Assembly (NCBI RefSeq): GCF_900113765.1 | Contig: NZ_FOQO01000010.1 | Location: forward strand, 269,114 to 333,113 | DNA length: 64,000 nucleotides | From: Parapedobacter indicus | GTDB lineage: Bacteria > Bacteroidota > Bacteroidia > Sphingobacteriales > Sphingobacteriaceae | Direction: 5' to 3' | Shown here: positions 7,956 to 17,285 of the stretch, piece after piece | How positions within the stretch are numbered: position 1 is the stretch's first letter | Layout of the letters: every line of letters starts with the position of its first letter | Notes under the pieces: generated by a model | Databases searched by the model: none | Seen by the model: the letters and a program-made list of their open reading frames with translations, nothing else | What the model was told of the DNA's origin: nothing | Position numbers and translations under genes: made by a program

Positions 7956-10900
7956 ATGGAAAGATTTCTACCGACGCTATCCGCAAAATCACTACGGCTA
8001 TTCACGACGGTGCTGTTTGTGCTTTTGAGCGTTGTTGCGCTAGCACAACGACCATTTATTACCACCTGGCAGACGACTTCGGCCAATGAAACGGTTACGA
8101 TTCCGGTGAATCCGGACATAACGGGGTATAATTATACGGTAGAATGGGGCGATGGACATACATCGACAGCGCAAACTGGCGATGCCAGCCATACATACTC
8201 AACCCCAGACACCTATACCGTGTCCATCAGCGGAAATTTTCCGGCCATACGGCTTGGATCCTATGGTATCGATGTGACCGATAAGCTAATGAGTATCGAG
8301 CAGTGGGGCGATATCGCGTGGTCTTCTATGGAAGGTGCATTTTCGGGCGCAAGGTATATGGCGCTGAATGCAACCGATGCACCGGATTTAAGTGGTGTGT
8401 CATCTTTGGCAAAAATGTTTATGGGCGCAGAAGCACTTAACGGCGACCTCAGTGGATGGGATGTTTCGGGTATAACCGACATGAGTAGCCTGTTCTATAG
8501 CGCATTCGCGTTCAATGGTAATATCAGCAACTGGGATGTGTCTAGTGTAACCAATATGAGGGGGATGTTCTGGCAAGCATCCGTATTCAACCAGGATATC
8601 GGCGGTTGGGATGTAGGTAACGTGACGGATATGTCGTATATGTTCTATCAAGCACCGGTCTTTAACCAGGACTTGAGCGGTTGGGAGGTATCACGCGTAA
8701 CTACGATGAATAGCATGTTTTTCATTGCCCTTGATTTTGACCAGTCCTTGGGCAGTTGGGATATTTCCAATGTGACGGATATGGACGACATGTTGCTCGC
8801 AACCGGTCTTTCTTCGACCAACTATGGTGCTACGCTGATTGGTTGGGCGGCACTGCCCACGGTGCCATCCAATATCACGCTGGATGCTTCGGACCAGGAG
8901 TATTGCCCAGGCACGGCAGCCGAAACAGCTAGGCAGGAGTTGGAGATGAAGGGGTGGAATATTATCGGCGACAATCCAGCTACCGATTGCGAGGATGGCG
9001 GTGGGGTTATCACGCCTGGCGATCCGGGGAACTTCGTCACCACATGGCAGACAGCCTTTACAGGAACATCCGGCAATAATCAGATTATCATCCCGACAGA
9101 AGGAAACGGCTATAATTATCACGTGTACTGGGAGAAGGTCGGTGACGCAGCCGTAAACGGAATGGCAACAGGGCTTACCGGCGATTACACAATTACGTTT
9201 CCGGGTTCGGGTACGTACCGGGTGGAAATTGCGGGTGATTTTCCGCGGATTTATTTCGAGAATGAGGGGGATTGCAAAAAAATAATGACCGTTGAGCAAT
9301 GGGGCAACATCGCTTGGACTTCCATGGAAGGTGCTTTTTCAGGGGCTATCAACCTGACATTGCCTGCTTCGGATAAACCGGATTTGAGCCGTGTGACCAG
9401 TATGGCTAGGATGTTTGCCGGTGCAACGAAAATGAATGCGGATATTGGCGATTGGGACGTCTCCAATGTGACCAATATGGCCTCCATGTTTGCGTATGCT
9501 CAAGCATTCAACCAAGATTTGAATAGCTGGGATGTGTCTCGTGTGACGAATATGCACCGGATGTTTTCCAATGCGTATGATTTTAATGGCCCTATAGGCA
9601 ACTGGAACGTTTCCGCCGTCGGCGATATGGGCAGGATGTTCGAATACGCTTCCGATTTTAACCAGGATATCGGAGACTGGAACATGACCGCAACGCGTAA
9701 CCTAGAGGGGATGTTCTTCGTGACACGGGCGTTCAATCAAGACATCGGCCAGTGGGATATGTCTAATCAGACCAGTTTGGCTAATCTGCTCAGTGGTGCA
9801 CTCGAGTTCAACCAGGATATCGGTGGCTGGGACGTGTCGAGGGTTACGAACATGGATCACCTGTTTTCCGGAGCCGGTCCGTTCAACCAGGATATTAGTG
9901 GGTGGGACGTTTCCCAAGTGACCAATATGGATTACCTGTTTTTTGGCCTAACGGATTTTGACCAAGACTTAAGCGGCTGGGACGTCTCCAAGGTAACCGG
10001 CATGGACAGGATGCTCGAAAATACCGGTCTTTCTGTCGCCAACTACGATGCACTGCTCGACAGTTGGGCTGCATTGCCCACCATTCAATCGAACGTTAAG
10101 CTAGGTGCCCTGGGCTTGATTTATTGTGCGAGCGACGATGACCGGCAGAAACTGATTGATGATTTCGGTTGGGACATTACCGGCGATCAAGCATGCCTCA
10201 GCATTCAACCCAGCACCGATAATATCCTTTACGTAGATATCAACGTGAATACCACGGCTGGCGGCTACAGCGGTGCCGGCGATAGTTGGGTAAACGCTAT
10301 TCCGCAACTGGCTGATGCGTTGAAATGGGCGCGCGAGCAACACGACGAGGGAAGCGCCGGCTGGAGCGAAGGCGAGCCGCTACGGATCTTTGTGGCCAGA
10401 GGAACATATTTGCCTTTATATAACGCGGCTGACGGCCAATATACCACCCACGGTGGTCGGGATAACAGCTTTGTGATGGTACCCGATGTACAATTGTATG
10501 GTGGGTTTGATCCGGCTAATGGTATCGAGGCACTGGGGGATACGCGTATTCTGCCGGATAAGAACAGGGTTGGTGAAGGTAGCATCCTCAGCGGTGATTT
10601 TTTGGGCAACGATAATACCGACGACTTTGCTAATCATGCGGAGAATGCCTATCACGTGGTGATCGGTAGCGGTGAGGTAGGCACTACACGGGTCGATGGA
10701 TTCGAGGTGACCGGTGGTAACGCAGATGGTGTTGACGCTGTCACCGTCAATGGAGAAGGTTTTCGGAGGGAAAATGGCGGGGGGGTGTATACTTATTTTT
10801 CATCTCCAACGCTAACCCGGACGAGCATTCATAACAACGCCGCTAAATGGGGCGCTGGAATGTACACGAATGAATCTTCCCCGATGCTAACTCATGTCAG

Positions 10901-13900
10901 TATTCGTGGCAATGGGGCCTATTCATGGGGTGGCGGGATCTATAGTCTTGAATCTTCGCCGAAGTTAATAAATGTCGGCATTTATGATAACACGGCTAGT
11001 GATCGTGGCAGTGGTATTCTTCACGGTTCGGGAATAATGGAAGTCACCAATTCCACAATTGCGGGAAACGCCTCTAATGCAATTGATCATTCTGGCGTTT
11101 TGAAGCTGAACAACACCCTTGTTTGGAACAATGATGAAGAGTTACGTGTTGCTTCCACAAACTCGCTAATTGAAGGGAACGCCAACACGGACAACGGGAA
11201 TATCGATGCCACGGGCCTTACGGCTACTGATATTTTTGTTGATCCTGAACAGGGTGATTATACGCTGAAAGCCATTAGCCCAGTTATCAATGCGGGCAGC
11301 AATGCTGTATACACCGATGCTGGTGGAAACCTGGCGGGTGACCTCGACTTGGGCGGCAATCCGAGGGTATTTGCGGGTATCCCTGAACCGGATAGGATTG
11401 ATGTAGGCGCATACGAGTTCCAGGGGGAACCGGTCGCCAAGCAAATACATGTGGAAACCTGGACAGGCACAACCATTACCCTCGATGTCATATTAAGTGA
11501 TGCTATCCAACAGGTCAAACATAAGATTGAGGATGAAATCGATATTCCCACGGAGCAACAAATGTTGTTTTTCGATGGTGTGCAACTGGAGGATGGTAGA
11601 ACCCTGGAAGATTACGATATTGCGTACGGAAGTACGCTCCGGCTCGACAGAGCAATCATCCCCGACGAAAACAACATCCTCTACGTAAACATCCACGTGG
11701 ATACCGAAACCGCAGGTTACACGGGTGTGGGCGACAACTGGGCCAACGCGGTTCCCGAACTGGCCGATGCGCTTAAATGGGCACGTGAGCAGCACGATGG
11801 AGGAAGTCCCGGTTGGACGGAGACTGAGCCGCTACGGATCTTTGTGGCAAAAGGAACCTATTTGCCTTTATATAGCGCTGCCGACGGTCAGTATACCACC
11901 GATGGCGGCCGGGATAACAGTTTCGTACTGGTACCCGATGTGCAAGTATATGGTGGGTTTGACCCTTCTGCGGGAGTTGAAACCTTGGAAGATGCGCGTA
12001 TCTTGCCAACGATGAATGGCCTGGAACGGGGTAGTATACTAAGCGGCGATTTCAGCGGCAACGACCATACGGATAATTATGATAACCATGCCGAGAATGC
12101 CCATCACGTAACGATTGCCGCTGGAGATGTAGGTAATGCGCTTATGGACGGATTTACGGTAACCGGTGGCTACGCATCCGGTAATACGTCGGGCCCGTCC
12201 GTAATGGGACAGACCGTTTATCGGTTTTTTGGTGGCGGGACGTATGTCGTCACTTCATCGCCTCAATTTACCCATATGGCATGGTTTAATAATTTGGGCG
12301 AATGGGGAGGCGGATTGTTCAATACGGTTTCCCTCTTGACACAAACCAGTTTACCGAAGTTATCCAACGTGACGTTCTATCGGAACATGGCCCCCGGAGG
12401 AGGAGGAGGTATACGTAATTTTGGCGGGTCTATTGACATCAATCAGGCCGTATTCGCAAACAATGGAGCCGGATTGGTTGAAGACGGAACATCTTCCGGT
12501 CCGGGTGGTGGGATACACAGCAGTGGTGATGGTACATCGTTGTCCGTAACCAATGCCACGTTCTACCGAAACTGGATCGTTGGGGTTTTTATCCCCCAGT
12601 TCGATGGGGGTGCAATATATGTGGAGCGGACCTCGACCCTGTTGAACAACGTGGTGATATGGGGGAATGAAGTGGAAGGCGACCCGGCTGATCCATCCGC
12701 GTCTATATCGGTATCCACATTGGGAGCCGATGTAACCGTCGCCAATAGCTTGGTCGCTCATTCGGGCGGCAGCGCGAACTGGAATAATGCAATGGGCATC
12801 CTGGACGGAGGCGGTAACATCGACACCGACCCGTTATTCGTCAGCACCACACCCGGCGAAGCTGGCTACCTGCAATTAAGTGCCTGCAGCCCGGCCATCA
12901 GTGTAGGCAGTAACCAAGCTTACGTGGATGCGGGCGGAGACCTGGCAAACGACTTCGACCTGGGGGGCAATCCGCGGGTGTATAATCTAGCGGGGGCCGG
13001 CGTGATTGATATGGGGGCCTACGAATATCAGGGCGAGCGCGTTTTTGTTCAGTCATTGGCCATGCCGGATGCCGTGAAGGTTGCCTATGGTACCTTGTTG
13101 GAAGATGTAGAAGGCTTGCCCACCGCTGTTACCGCTACGCTGAGTAACGATACGGACGTGTCCATTCCATTGGACGGCAATTTAGTAAACTGGACATTGA
13201 GCAGTCCGACCGGAGGCGCATACGATGGTAATGTAGCAGGTACCTATGTATTTACCGTGCCGCTGTTGATACCGGAAACGGAATGCTATCTCAATCCCGA
13301 AAACCTACAAGCGGAGGTCGCCATCGTGGTGGCAAAGAGTACGCCGGTATTGACTGCTTTATGGAATGGTGCTTCGATTGACGTAGATGAAGGGCTTTCA
13401 CTGACCTATGGGAACGTTGGGGAACTGGTTCTTCGTACGACTGATCCAGGTGGTCAGCTTACCTATGCCTTCAGCGATGACGACCCACCGGTGCTAGACT
13501 TGGCGGATCTTAGCGCTGTATTGGTACAACAAGCTGGAACGGCTACACTGACGATTGAACAGGAGGAAACGGATAATTTCGAGGCAGCTGCTATTGAATT
13601 TGCGGTTACTGTCGCGCAGAAGCCGATTGTTATCGTGGCTGCAGCCGATCAGGGCAAGGTGTATGGCGCGGACGAACCGGCGGTATATGGCTACGCACTG
13701 GCTGAGGGAGATGTATTGGCGTTTGATGACGAATTGACGGATATTGTTTCAACGGCAAGGCGTGAAGCCGGTGAGCATGTAGGTGCTTATGATATCGAAC
13801 TGGAGTTTGAGGGTATACAAGCGAATAACTATGTCATTACGTTTAACGCCGTTAATAATGCCTTTGTAATCACGCCTTTGGAAATAACAGCAACTGCGGC

Positions 13901-15809
13901 TGACAAAACCAAAGTGTTCGGTACGAACGACCCGACATTGACCTTTACGTTCACGCCAGAGTTGATCGGCAGCGATGCCTTTACCGGTGGGCTTGACCGT
14001 GAAGAAGGGGAGAACGTAGGTGCTTACGCCATCACGCAGGGCAACCTGGCATTGGACGATAATTACGAAATCGAATTCCAGGAAGGCACACTAACGATTA
14101 TATCCGCTGATTATGAAGGTGTTGAATTCCACAGTAGGTCATTTGTCTATGACGGCACGGAACACGTGCTTGAACTGACGGGCGAACTGCCGGAAGGGGT
14201 AACCGTAACTTATGAAATCGATGGCGAAACAGGTAACGGGGCTACAAATGCGGGTACCTATGAAATTACCGCGCAGATTGACGGCGGAGCGAATTACGAA
14301 GATGGTGAACTGACAGCCACGCTGACCATCATTCCTGGGCAAATCACCGGCATTTCATTCAACAATACATCATCTACCTATGATGGCACCGAACACAGGC
14401 TTACTCTCGCTGGTGAACTGCCAGCGGGAGCCTCGGTGACCTATGAAATCGACGGAGAGCCGCGCAACAGGGCAATAGATGCTGGTACGTATGAAGTGAC
14501 TGCCCAAATCGATGGCGGATACAATTACGAAGATATGGAACTGACGGCCAAGATGACCATTACGCCACTGGAAATCACGGTGACGGCAAATGACCGTACA
14601 AAAGTCTTACGTGCAGACGACCCGGCATTGACATACACATTTACACCGGCACTGATTGCTGACGATGCGTTTACTGGCAATCTCGACCGCGAGGAAGGGG
14701 AGAACGTGGGCGACTACGCCATCGGCCGGGGAAACCTATCGCTGGGCGATAATTACACGATCACATTCGAACCCGGGATACTGACGATTACGTCGGGGAC
14801 CATTACCGGAATCGTATTCGAAAACGCTTCATTTACCTATGATGGCACCGAACATAGGCTTTCCCTTGTCGGCGAACTGCCAGCAGGAGCCTCGGCGACC
14901 TATGAAAATAATGGTCGCACGGACGTGGGCAGCCAAACGGTCAAAGCGATCATCGATGGTGGCGGAAGTTACCTGGGTGAAGTGTTGGAGGCCACACTGA
15001 CGGTACTTCCGGCTACACGCACCCTCGATTTTCCGAAACTGCCCGAGAAGACATACGGCGACGCAGCCTTCAAGGCAGGTGCGACGGTAAGCAGCGGCGA
15101 AGTGATCAGCTATACGAGCGGTAACCGCGATGTGGCCGAAGTGACGGCCGACGGTGAGATAACCATCACGGGTGCGGGTGAAACTACGATTACGGCAACG
15201 GTGCCAGAGAATGCGAACTACAGCAGCCGGCCGCAGGAGCGCCAAACGTTGACAGTGCGCAAGGCAAGCCAAGCCATCACATTGAGGGGCCCGGCTGAGG
15301 CGGACCGCGACGCGGGCAGCATCGCTTTGACGGCATCGAGCACGAGTGAGTTGCCGGTAACGCTGACCGCCGATAACGCCGAGGTGGCCACGTTGGAAGG
15401 TGCCGCATTGAATATCCTTCGCCTGGGGCGGGTCACCATTACAGCTACGCAGACGGGCGATGCCAACCATGAAGCGGCAGAACCGGTGACATTGACCATC
15501 CGGGTGATAGATCCAACATCCAGCCTGCCGGTACGTGTGCATCCGGTGATATCGCCCAATGGCGACGGCATCAACGAGTTCCTGATGATTGAGGCGGTAA
15601 CGGACTATCCCGAAAATCGAATGACGATCTTCAACCGGAACGGAACCTTGCTGTGGGAAGCCCGTGGCAATGACAATAACCGGGTAGCCTTCCGGGGGAT
15701 CAGCACAGGACAACAGCTATTACCGGCTGGTACGTATTTTTACATCGTGGAGGTAAAAGATGGAAATACATGGAAGCATAAGAAGGGGTATTTTGTGTTG
15801 AGGTATTGA
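7956..15809 (+). CDS. Giant T9SS surface protein: BspA-type repeats, beta-helices, ubiquitin-like domain, MBG repeats
   Basis: 2617 aa from the ATG at 7956, which precedes a signal peptide (LFTTVLFVLLSVVALAQ); an in-frame TTG at 7893 lies inside a terminator region and is unlikely. In order: a PKD-like segment, then BspA/DUF285-type ~25-residue repeats (FNQDIGGWDVSNVTNM) in two blocks (about residues 110-305 and 440-700). A beta-helix cassette opens with NILYVDINV (about 755-1155). A ubiquitin-like domain follows (1162-1230), then a second beta-helix cassette opening with NILYVNIHV (to about 1690). After it come MBG domains, a BIG2-like segment and a CHU_C type B sorting domain (ISPNGDGINEFL, ending FVLRY). 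It is probably exported by type IX secretion and displayed on the cell surface. A PorP/SprF-like gene follows. The domains are seen directly; the adhesive role is inferred. Confidence 0.93.
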   Translation: MERFLPTLSAKSLRLFTTVLFVLLSVVALAQRPFITTWQTTSANETVTIPVNPDITGYNYTVEWGDGHTSTAQTGDASHTYSTPDTYTVSISGNFPAIRLGSYGIDVTDKLMSIEQWGDIAWSSMEGAFSGARYMALNATDAPDLSGVSSLAKMFMGAEALNGDLSGWDVSGITDMSSLFYSAFAFNGNISNWDVSSVTNMRGMFWQASVFNQDIGGWDVGNVTDMSYMFYQAPVFNQDLSGWEVSRVTTMNSMFFIALDFDQSLGSWDISNVTDMDDMLLATGLSSTNYGATLIGWAALPTVPSNITLDASDQEYCPGTAAETARQELEMKGWNIIGDNPATDCEDGGGVITPGDPGNFVTTWQTAFTGTSGNNQIIIPTEGNGYNYHVYWEKVGDAAVNGMATGLTGDYTITFPGSGTYRVEIAGDFPRIYFENEGDCKKIMTVEQWGNIAWTSMEGAFSGAINLTLPASDKPDLSRVTSMARMFAGATKMNADIGDWDVSNVTNMASMFAYAQAFNQDLNSWDVSRVTNMHRMFSNAYDFNGPIGNWNVSAVGDMGRMFEYASDFNQDIGDWNMTATRNLEGMFFVTRAFNQDIGQWDMSNQTSLANLLSGALEFNQDIGGWDVSRVTNMDHLFSGAGPFNQDISGWDVSQVTNMDYLFFGLTDFDQDLSGWDVSKVTGMDRMLENTGLSVANYDALLDSWAALPTIQSNVKLGALGLIYCASDDDRQKLIDDFGWDITGDQACLSIQPSTDNILYVDINVNTTAGGYSGAGDSWVNAIPQLADALKWAREQHDEGSAGWSEGEPLRIFVARGTYLPLYNAADGQYTTHGGRDNSFVMVPDVQLYGGFDPANGIEALGDTRILPDKNRVGEGSILSGDFLGNDNTDDFANHAENAYHVVIGSGEVGTTRVDGFEVTGGNADGVDAVTVNGEGFRRENGGGVYTYFSSPTLTRTSIHNNAAKWGAGMYTNESSPMLTHVSIRGNGAYSWGGGIYSLESSPKLINVGIYDNTASDRGSGILHGSGIMEVTNSTIAGNASNAIDHSGVLKLNNTLVWNNDEELRVASTNSLIEGNANTDNGNIDATGLTATDIFVDPEQGDYTLKAISPVINAGSNAVYTDAGGNLAGDLDLGGNPRVFAGIPEPDRIDVGAYEFQGEPVAKQIHVETWTGTTITLDVILSDAIQQVKHKIEDEIDIPTEQQMLFFDGVQLEDGRTLEDYDIAYGSTLRLDRAIIPDENNILYVNIHVDTETAGYTGVGDNWANAVPELADALKWAREQHDGGSPGWTETEPLRIFVAKGTYLPLYSAADGQYTTDGGRDNSFVLVPDVQVYGGFDPSAGVETLEDARILPTMNGLERGSILSGDFSGNDHTDNYDNHAENAHHVTIAAGDVGNALMDGFTVTGGYASGNTSGPSVMGQTVYRFFGGGTYVVTSSPQFTHMAWFNNLGEWGGGLFNTVSLLTQTSLPKLSNVTFYRNMAPGGGGGIRNFGGSIDINQAVFANNGAGLVEDGTSSGPGGGIHSSGDGTSLSVTNATFYRNWIVGVFIPQFDGGAIYVERTSTLLNNVVIWGNEVEGDPADPSASISVSTLGADVTVANSLVAHSGGSANWNNAMGILDGGGNIDTDPLFVSTTPGEAGYLQLSACSPAISVGSNQAYVDAGGDLANDFDLGGNPRVYNLAGAGVIDMGAYEYQGERVFVQSLAMPDAVKVAYGTLLEDVEGLPTAVTATLSNDTDVSIPLDGNLVNWTLSSPTGGAYDGNVAGTYVFTVPLLIPETECYLNPENLQAEVAIVVAKSTPVLTALWNGASIDVDEGLSLTYGNVGELVLRTTDPGGQLTYAFSDDDPPVLDLADLSAVLVQQAGTATLTIEQEETDNFEAAAIEFAVTVAQKPIVIVAAADQGKVYGADEPAVYGYALAEGDVLAFDDELTDIVSTARREAGEHVGAYDIELEFEGIQANNYVITFNAVNNAFVITPLEITATAADKTKVFGTNDPTLTFTFTPELIGSDAFTGGLDREEGENVGAYAITQGNLALDDNYEIEFQEGTLTIISADYEGVEFHSRSFVYDGTEHVLELTGELPEGVTVTYEIDGETGNGATNAGTYEITAQIDGGANYEDGELTATLTIIPGQITGISFNNTSSTYDGTEHRLTLAGELPAGASVTYEIDGEPRNRAIDAGTYEVTAQIDGGYNYEDMELTAKMTITPLEITVTANDRTKVLRADDPALTYTFTPALIADDAFTGNLDREEGENVGDYAIGRGNLSLGDNYTITFEPGILTITSGTITGIVFENASFTYDGTEHRLSLVGELPAGASATYENNGRTDVGSQTVKAIIDGGGSYLGEVLEATLTVLPATRTLDFPKLPEKTYGDAAFKAGATVSSGEVISYTSGNRDVAEVTADGEITITGAGETTITATVPENANYSSRPQERQTLTVRKASQAITLRGPAEADRDAGSIALTASSTSELPVTLTADNAEVATLEGAALNILRLGRVTITATQTGDANHEAAEPVTLTIRVIDPTSSLPVRVHPVISPNGDGINEFLMIEAVTDYPENRMTIFNRNGTLLWEARGNDNNRVAFRGISTGQQLLPAGTYFYIVEVKDGNTWKHKKGYFVLRY
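8400..10040 (+). repeat. Two blocks of BspA/DUF285-type ~25-residue coding repeats
   Basis: Units of the form MF..A..FNQDI.GWDVS.VTNM recur about every 75 nt in two blocks (about 8400-8810 and 9400-10020). A second PKD-like segment (FVTTWQTAF) separates them, so the whole PKD-plus-repeat cassette is duplicated. BspA-like repeats are known from bacterial surface proteins that bind host proteins. Confidence 0.85.
11439..11645 (+). other. Ubiquitin-like domain inside the secreted 2617-aa protein
   Basis: Residues 1162-1230 align without gaps to residues 1-69 of human ubiquitin. By hand I count 41 identities in 69 positions, including TGxTITL, QLEDGRTL and the DY of SDY. Lys27 and Lys29 are kept, while the positions of Lys6, 11, 33, 48 and 63 are E, T, E, V and Y. 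The Leu8/Ile44/Val70 patch becomes W/F/D. The LRLRGG tail is absent: the chain runs on into IIPDE and the next beta-helix cassette. It therefore cannot be conjugated by its own C-terminus and looks like a structural or mimicry module. It sits after a GAYEFQGE beta-helix end, the place an MBG domain takes in the neighbouring giants. Confidence 0.9.
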
Positions 15810-15894
15810 TGATTTGTCGATTTGAAGAAGAAACACGGATGTCGTCTGAGCCGAGACAAGTTGAACATATTAAAGCAAATGGAGCGAAGCGACA

Positions 15895-15920
15895 TCCCGA
15901 TGAGCCGAGTGAAATCGGGA
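15895..15920. repeat. REP-like palindromic element
   Basis: TCCCGAT (15895-15901) and ATCGGGA (15914-15920) form a 7-bp stem with loop GAGCCGAGTGAA, next to GGAGCGAAGCGA. It lies between the giant gene and the PorP/SprF gene and resembles short palindromic extragenic repeats of Bacteroidota genomes. Confidence 0.45.
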
Positions 15921-15938
15921 AAGCAAAGTAATAATGAA

Positions 15939-16832
15939 ATGAGACGGAATCTATTCATAACACTGGCGGGTATATGGGTTAGCATCGGCTTACATGCCCA
16001 GCAGCCGCTGACGCATACGCAGCACGGACAACTGCGGACAGTTGTAAACCCAGCGGCCAGCCTGATGCACATGGGCGGGGAAGTATCGGTAATCGGCCGC
16101 CGGCAGTGGGTGGGCATCGATGGGGCACCTACCGTGTTCTGGGGAAGCGGCCATATGGGATTTGATGGCATCGGTGCGACGGCGGGACTGAACATTCGGC
16201 ATGAAAGCCTTGCTGTGGAAAAGCTGACCGAAGCAAGTGCGTTTTTTGCCAAATCGGTGCGGATTTCGGAGCATGAATACTTGGGGTTGTCGCTGAATGC
16301 CGGTTTCAGCTACCTCGACGGCCGCTTTTCGCAGCTGGATCCGATGGATCCAGCCTTCCGGGAAGATGTTCGGGAGACGGACGCACTGGTAGGCTTCGGA
16401 GTGATGCTTTACCGTCCGGAGCGGTACTATGTAGGTTTATCCTTGCCACGGCTGATGTTTGGTAACCTGGGGTTGACGGGCGACAGCCGATACGAATTCA
16501 CTAACATCTACCACCTGACGGCCGGAGCGCTGTTCCCTCTGGGAATAGACTTTCAGTTCCGGCCGTCTTTACTCGTTACCTACTCGGAGAGCCTGCGACC
16601 GCAAGCGGAGGCCTCGGCGATGTTCTTCGTGAAGGAAGTGTTTGGTGTGGGGGTAAACCTACGTACGTACGGAGAGGTTGCCGGGATGGCACAATTTAAT
16701 TTTTCGGGCTTCGGTTTGGGCTACAGCTACCAGTTCAACCCCGGAAGCAAAACGCTTGATCGGCGGATCAGCAACACCACGCACGAAATCGGGTTGAGCT
16801 ACCGGATTGGGCGTGCCGTGGGATTGTTGTGA
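15939..16832 (+). CDS. PorP/SprF-family type IX secretion-associated membrane protein
   Basis: 297 aa from the ATG at 15939; the frame is open to a TTG at 15822, but the ATG gives a proper signal peptide (MRRNLFITLAGIWVSIGLHAQQ). The mature part has PorP/SprF hallmarks: a short N-terminal segment with NPA (VVNPAASL), alternating beta-strands rich in aromatic residues and glycine, and the LGYSYQF and HEIGLSYRI closing strands of an outer-membrane barrel. SprF-like proteins in Flavobacterium are needed for surface delivery of their neighbouring SprB-type adhesin. This gene lies 129 nt after the 2617-aa T9SS protein, so it is its likely partner. The family call is firm; the specific partnership is inferred. 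Confidence 0.88.
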   Translation: MRRNLFITLAGIWVSIGLHAQQPLTHTQHGQLRTVVNPAASLMHMGGEVSVIGRRQWVGIDGAPTVFWGSGHMGFDGIGATAGLNIRHESLAVEKLTEASAFFAKSVRISEHEYLGLSLNAGFSYLDGRFSQLDPMDPAFREDVRETDALVGFGVMLYRPERYYVGLSLPRLMFGNLGLTGDSRYEFTNIYHLTAGALFPLGIDFQFRPSLLVTYSESLRPQAEASAMFFVKEVFGVGVNLRTYGEVAGMAQFNFSGFGLGYSYQFNPGSKTLDRRISNTTHEIGLSYRIGRAVGLL

Positions 16833-16873
16833 GAATGGAAGCTTTGCCATCGAAGCTTCTGTAAGTGCTATCA

Positions 16874-16906
16874 TTTGGAAATATAAATGTTTTTGCGCTA
16901 TATTTG
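16874..16906 (+). promoter_or_regulatory. Promoter of the DivIC-like gene
   Basis: TTTG at 16874-16877 and TATATTTG at 16899-16906 with a 21-bp spacer match the Bacteroidota -33/-7 consensus. The expected start of transcription coincides with the ATG at 16912, so the mRNA is probably leaderless or nearly so. Confidence 0.75.
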
Positions 16907-16911
16907 TGGAT

Positions 16912-17208
16912 ATGGAGCGATTACTATCCGTTATCCGAAACAAATACATCATTGCCGGTGCGGCTTTTACGATTTGGATGCTTTTTTTTGATCGTAATGA
17001 TGTAGCTACTCAATACGGTTATTACAGTCAGCTAAAAGAACTGAAAGCCGAAAAAAAGTTTTATACTGTCGAAATAGAAAAAATAACGAAATCTCTTCAT
17101 GACCTCGATAGCGACCCCCAGGCTTTACAACGGGTGGCCCGCGAAAAGTACAAGATGAAAAAAGAGAACGAAGATGTTTTCGTTATTATAGAAGAAGAGG
17201 GAGAATAG
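16912..17208 (+). CDS. DivIC/FtsB-like septum formation initiator
   Basis: 98 aa, starting at the ATG at 16912 directly behind a consensus promoter; the frame upstream is open but runs through the promoter. It has a short cytoplasmic N-terminus, one membrane helix (YIIAGAAFTIWMLFF), a periplasmic coiled coil (QLKELKAEKKFYTVEIEKITKSL) and the family signature VAREKYKMKKENEDVFVI. FtsB/DivIC proteins join FtsL and FtsQ in the divisome. Length and order of elements are typical. It stands alone between the surface-protein region and a convergent DUF3078 gene. Confidence 0.88.
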   Translation: MERLLSVIRNKYIIAGAAFTIWMLFFDRNDVATQYGYYSQLKELKAEKKFYTVEIEKITKSLHDLDSDPQALQRVAREKYKMKKENEDVFVIIEEEGE

Positions 17209-17219
17209 ATTATCAGCGA

Positions 17220-17262
17220 TCAGCCTTCGGAGTTCGGCTCACGGCCGAACTCCGAAGGCTGA
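17220..17262. terminator. Perfect 19-bp inverted repeat between convergent genes
   Basis: The arms 17220-17238 and 17244-17262 are perfect reverse complements (starting TCAGCCTTCGG) with loop TCACG. The element lies between the DivIC-like stop (17208) and the DUF3078 stop (17286) and can fold from either strand. No T-run follows, so it may be a bidirectional terminator or a dispersed palindromic repeat. Confidence 0.65.
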
Positions 17263-17285
17263 CAACCGAAAGCCAATTCCGGTAA

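Noticed and set aside
14829..15713. 294-aa minus-strand ORF opposite the CHU_C end of the 2617-aa gene
   Set aside because: It is antisense to well-conserved domains and rich in Arg/His/Cys as expected of a shadow frame.
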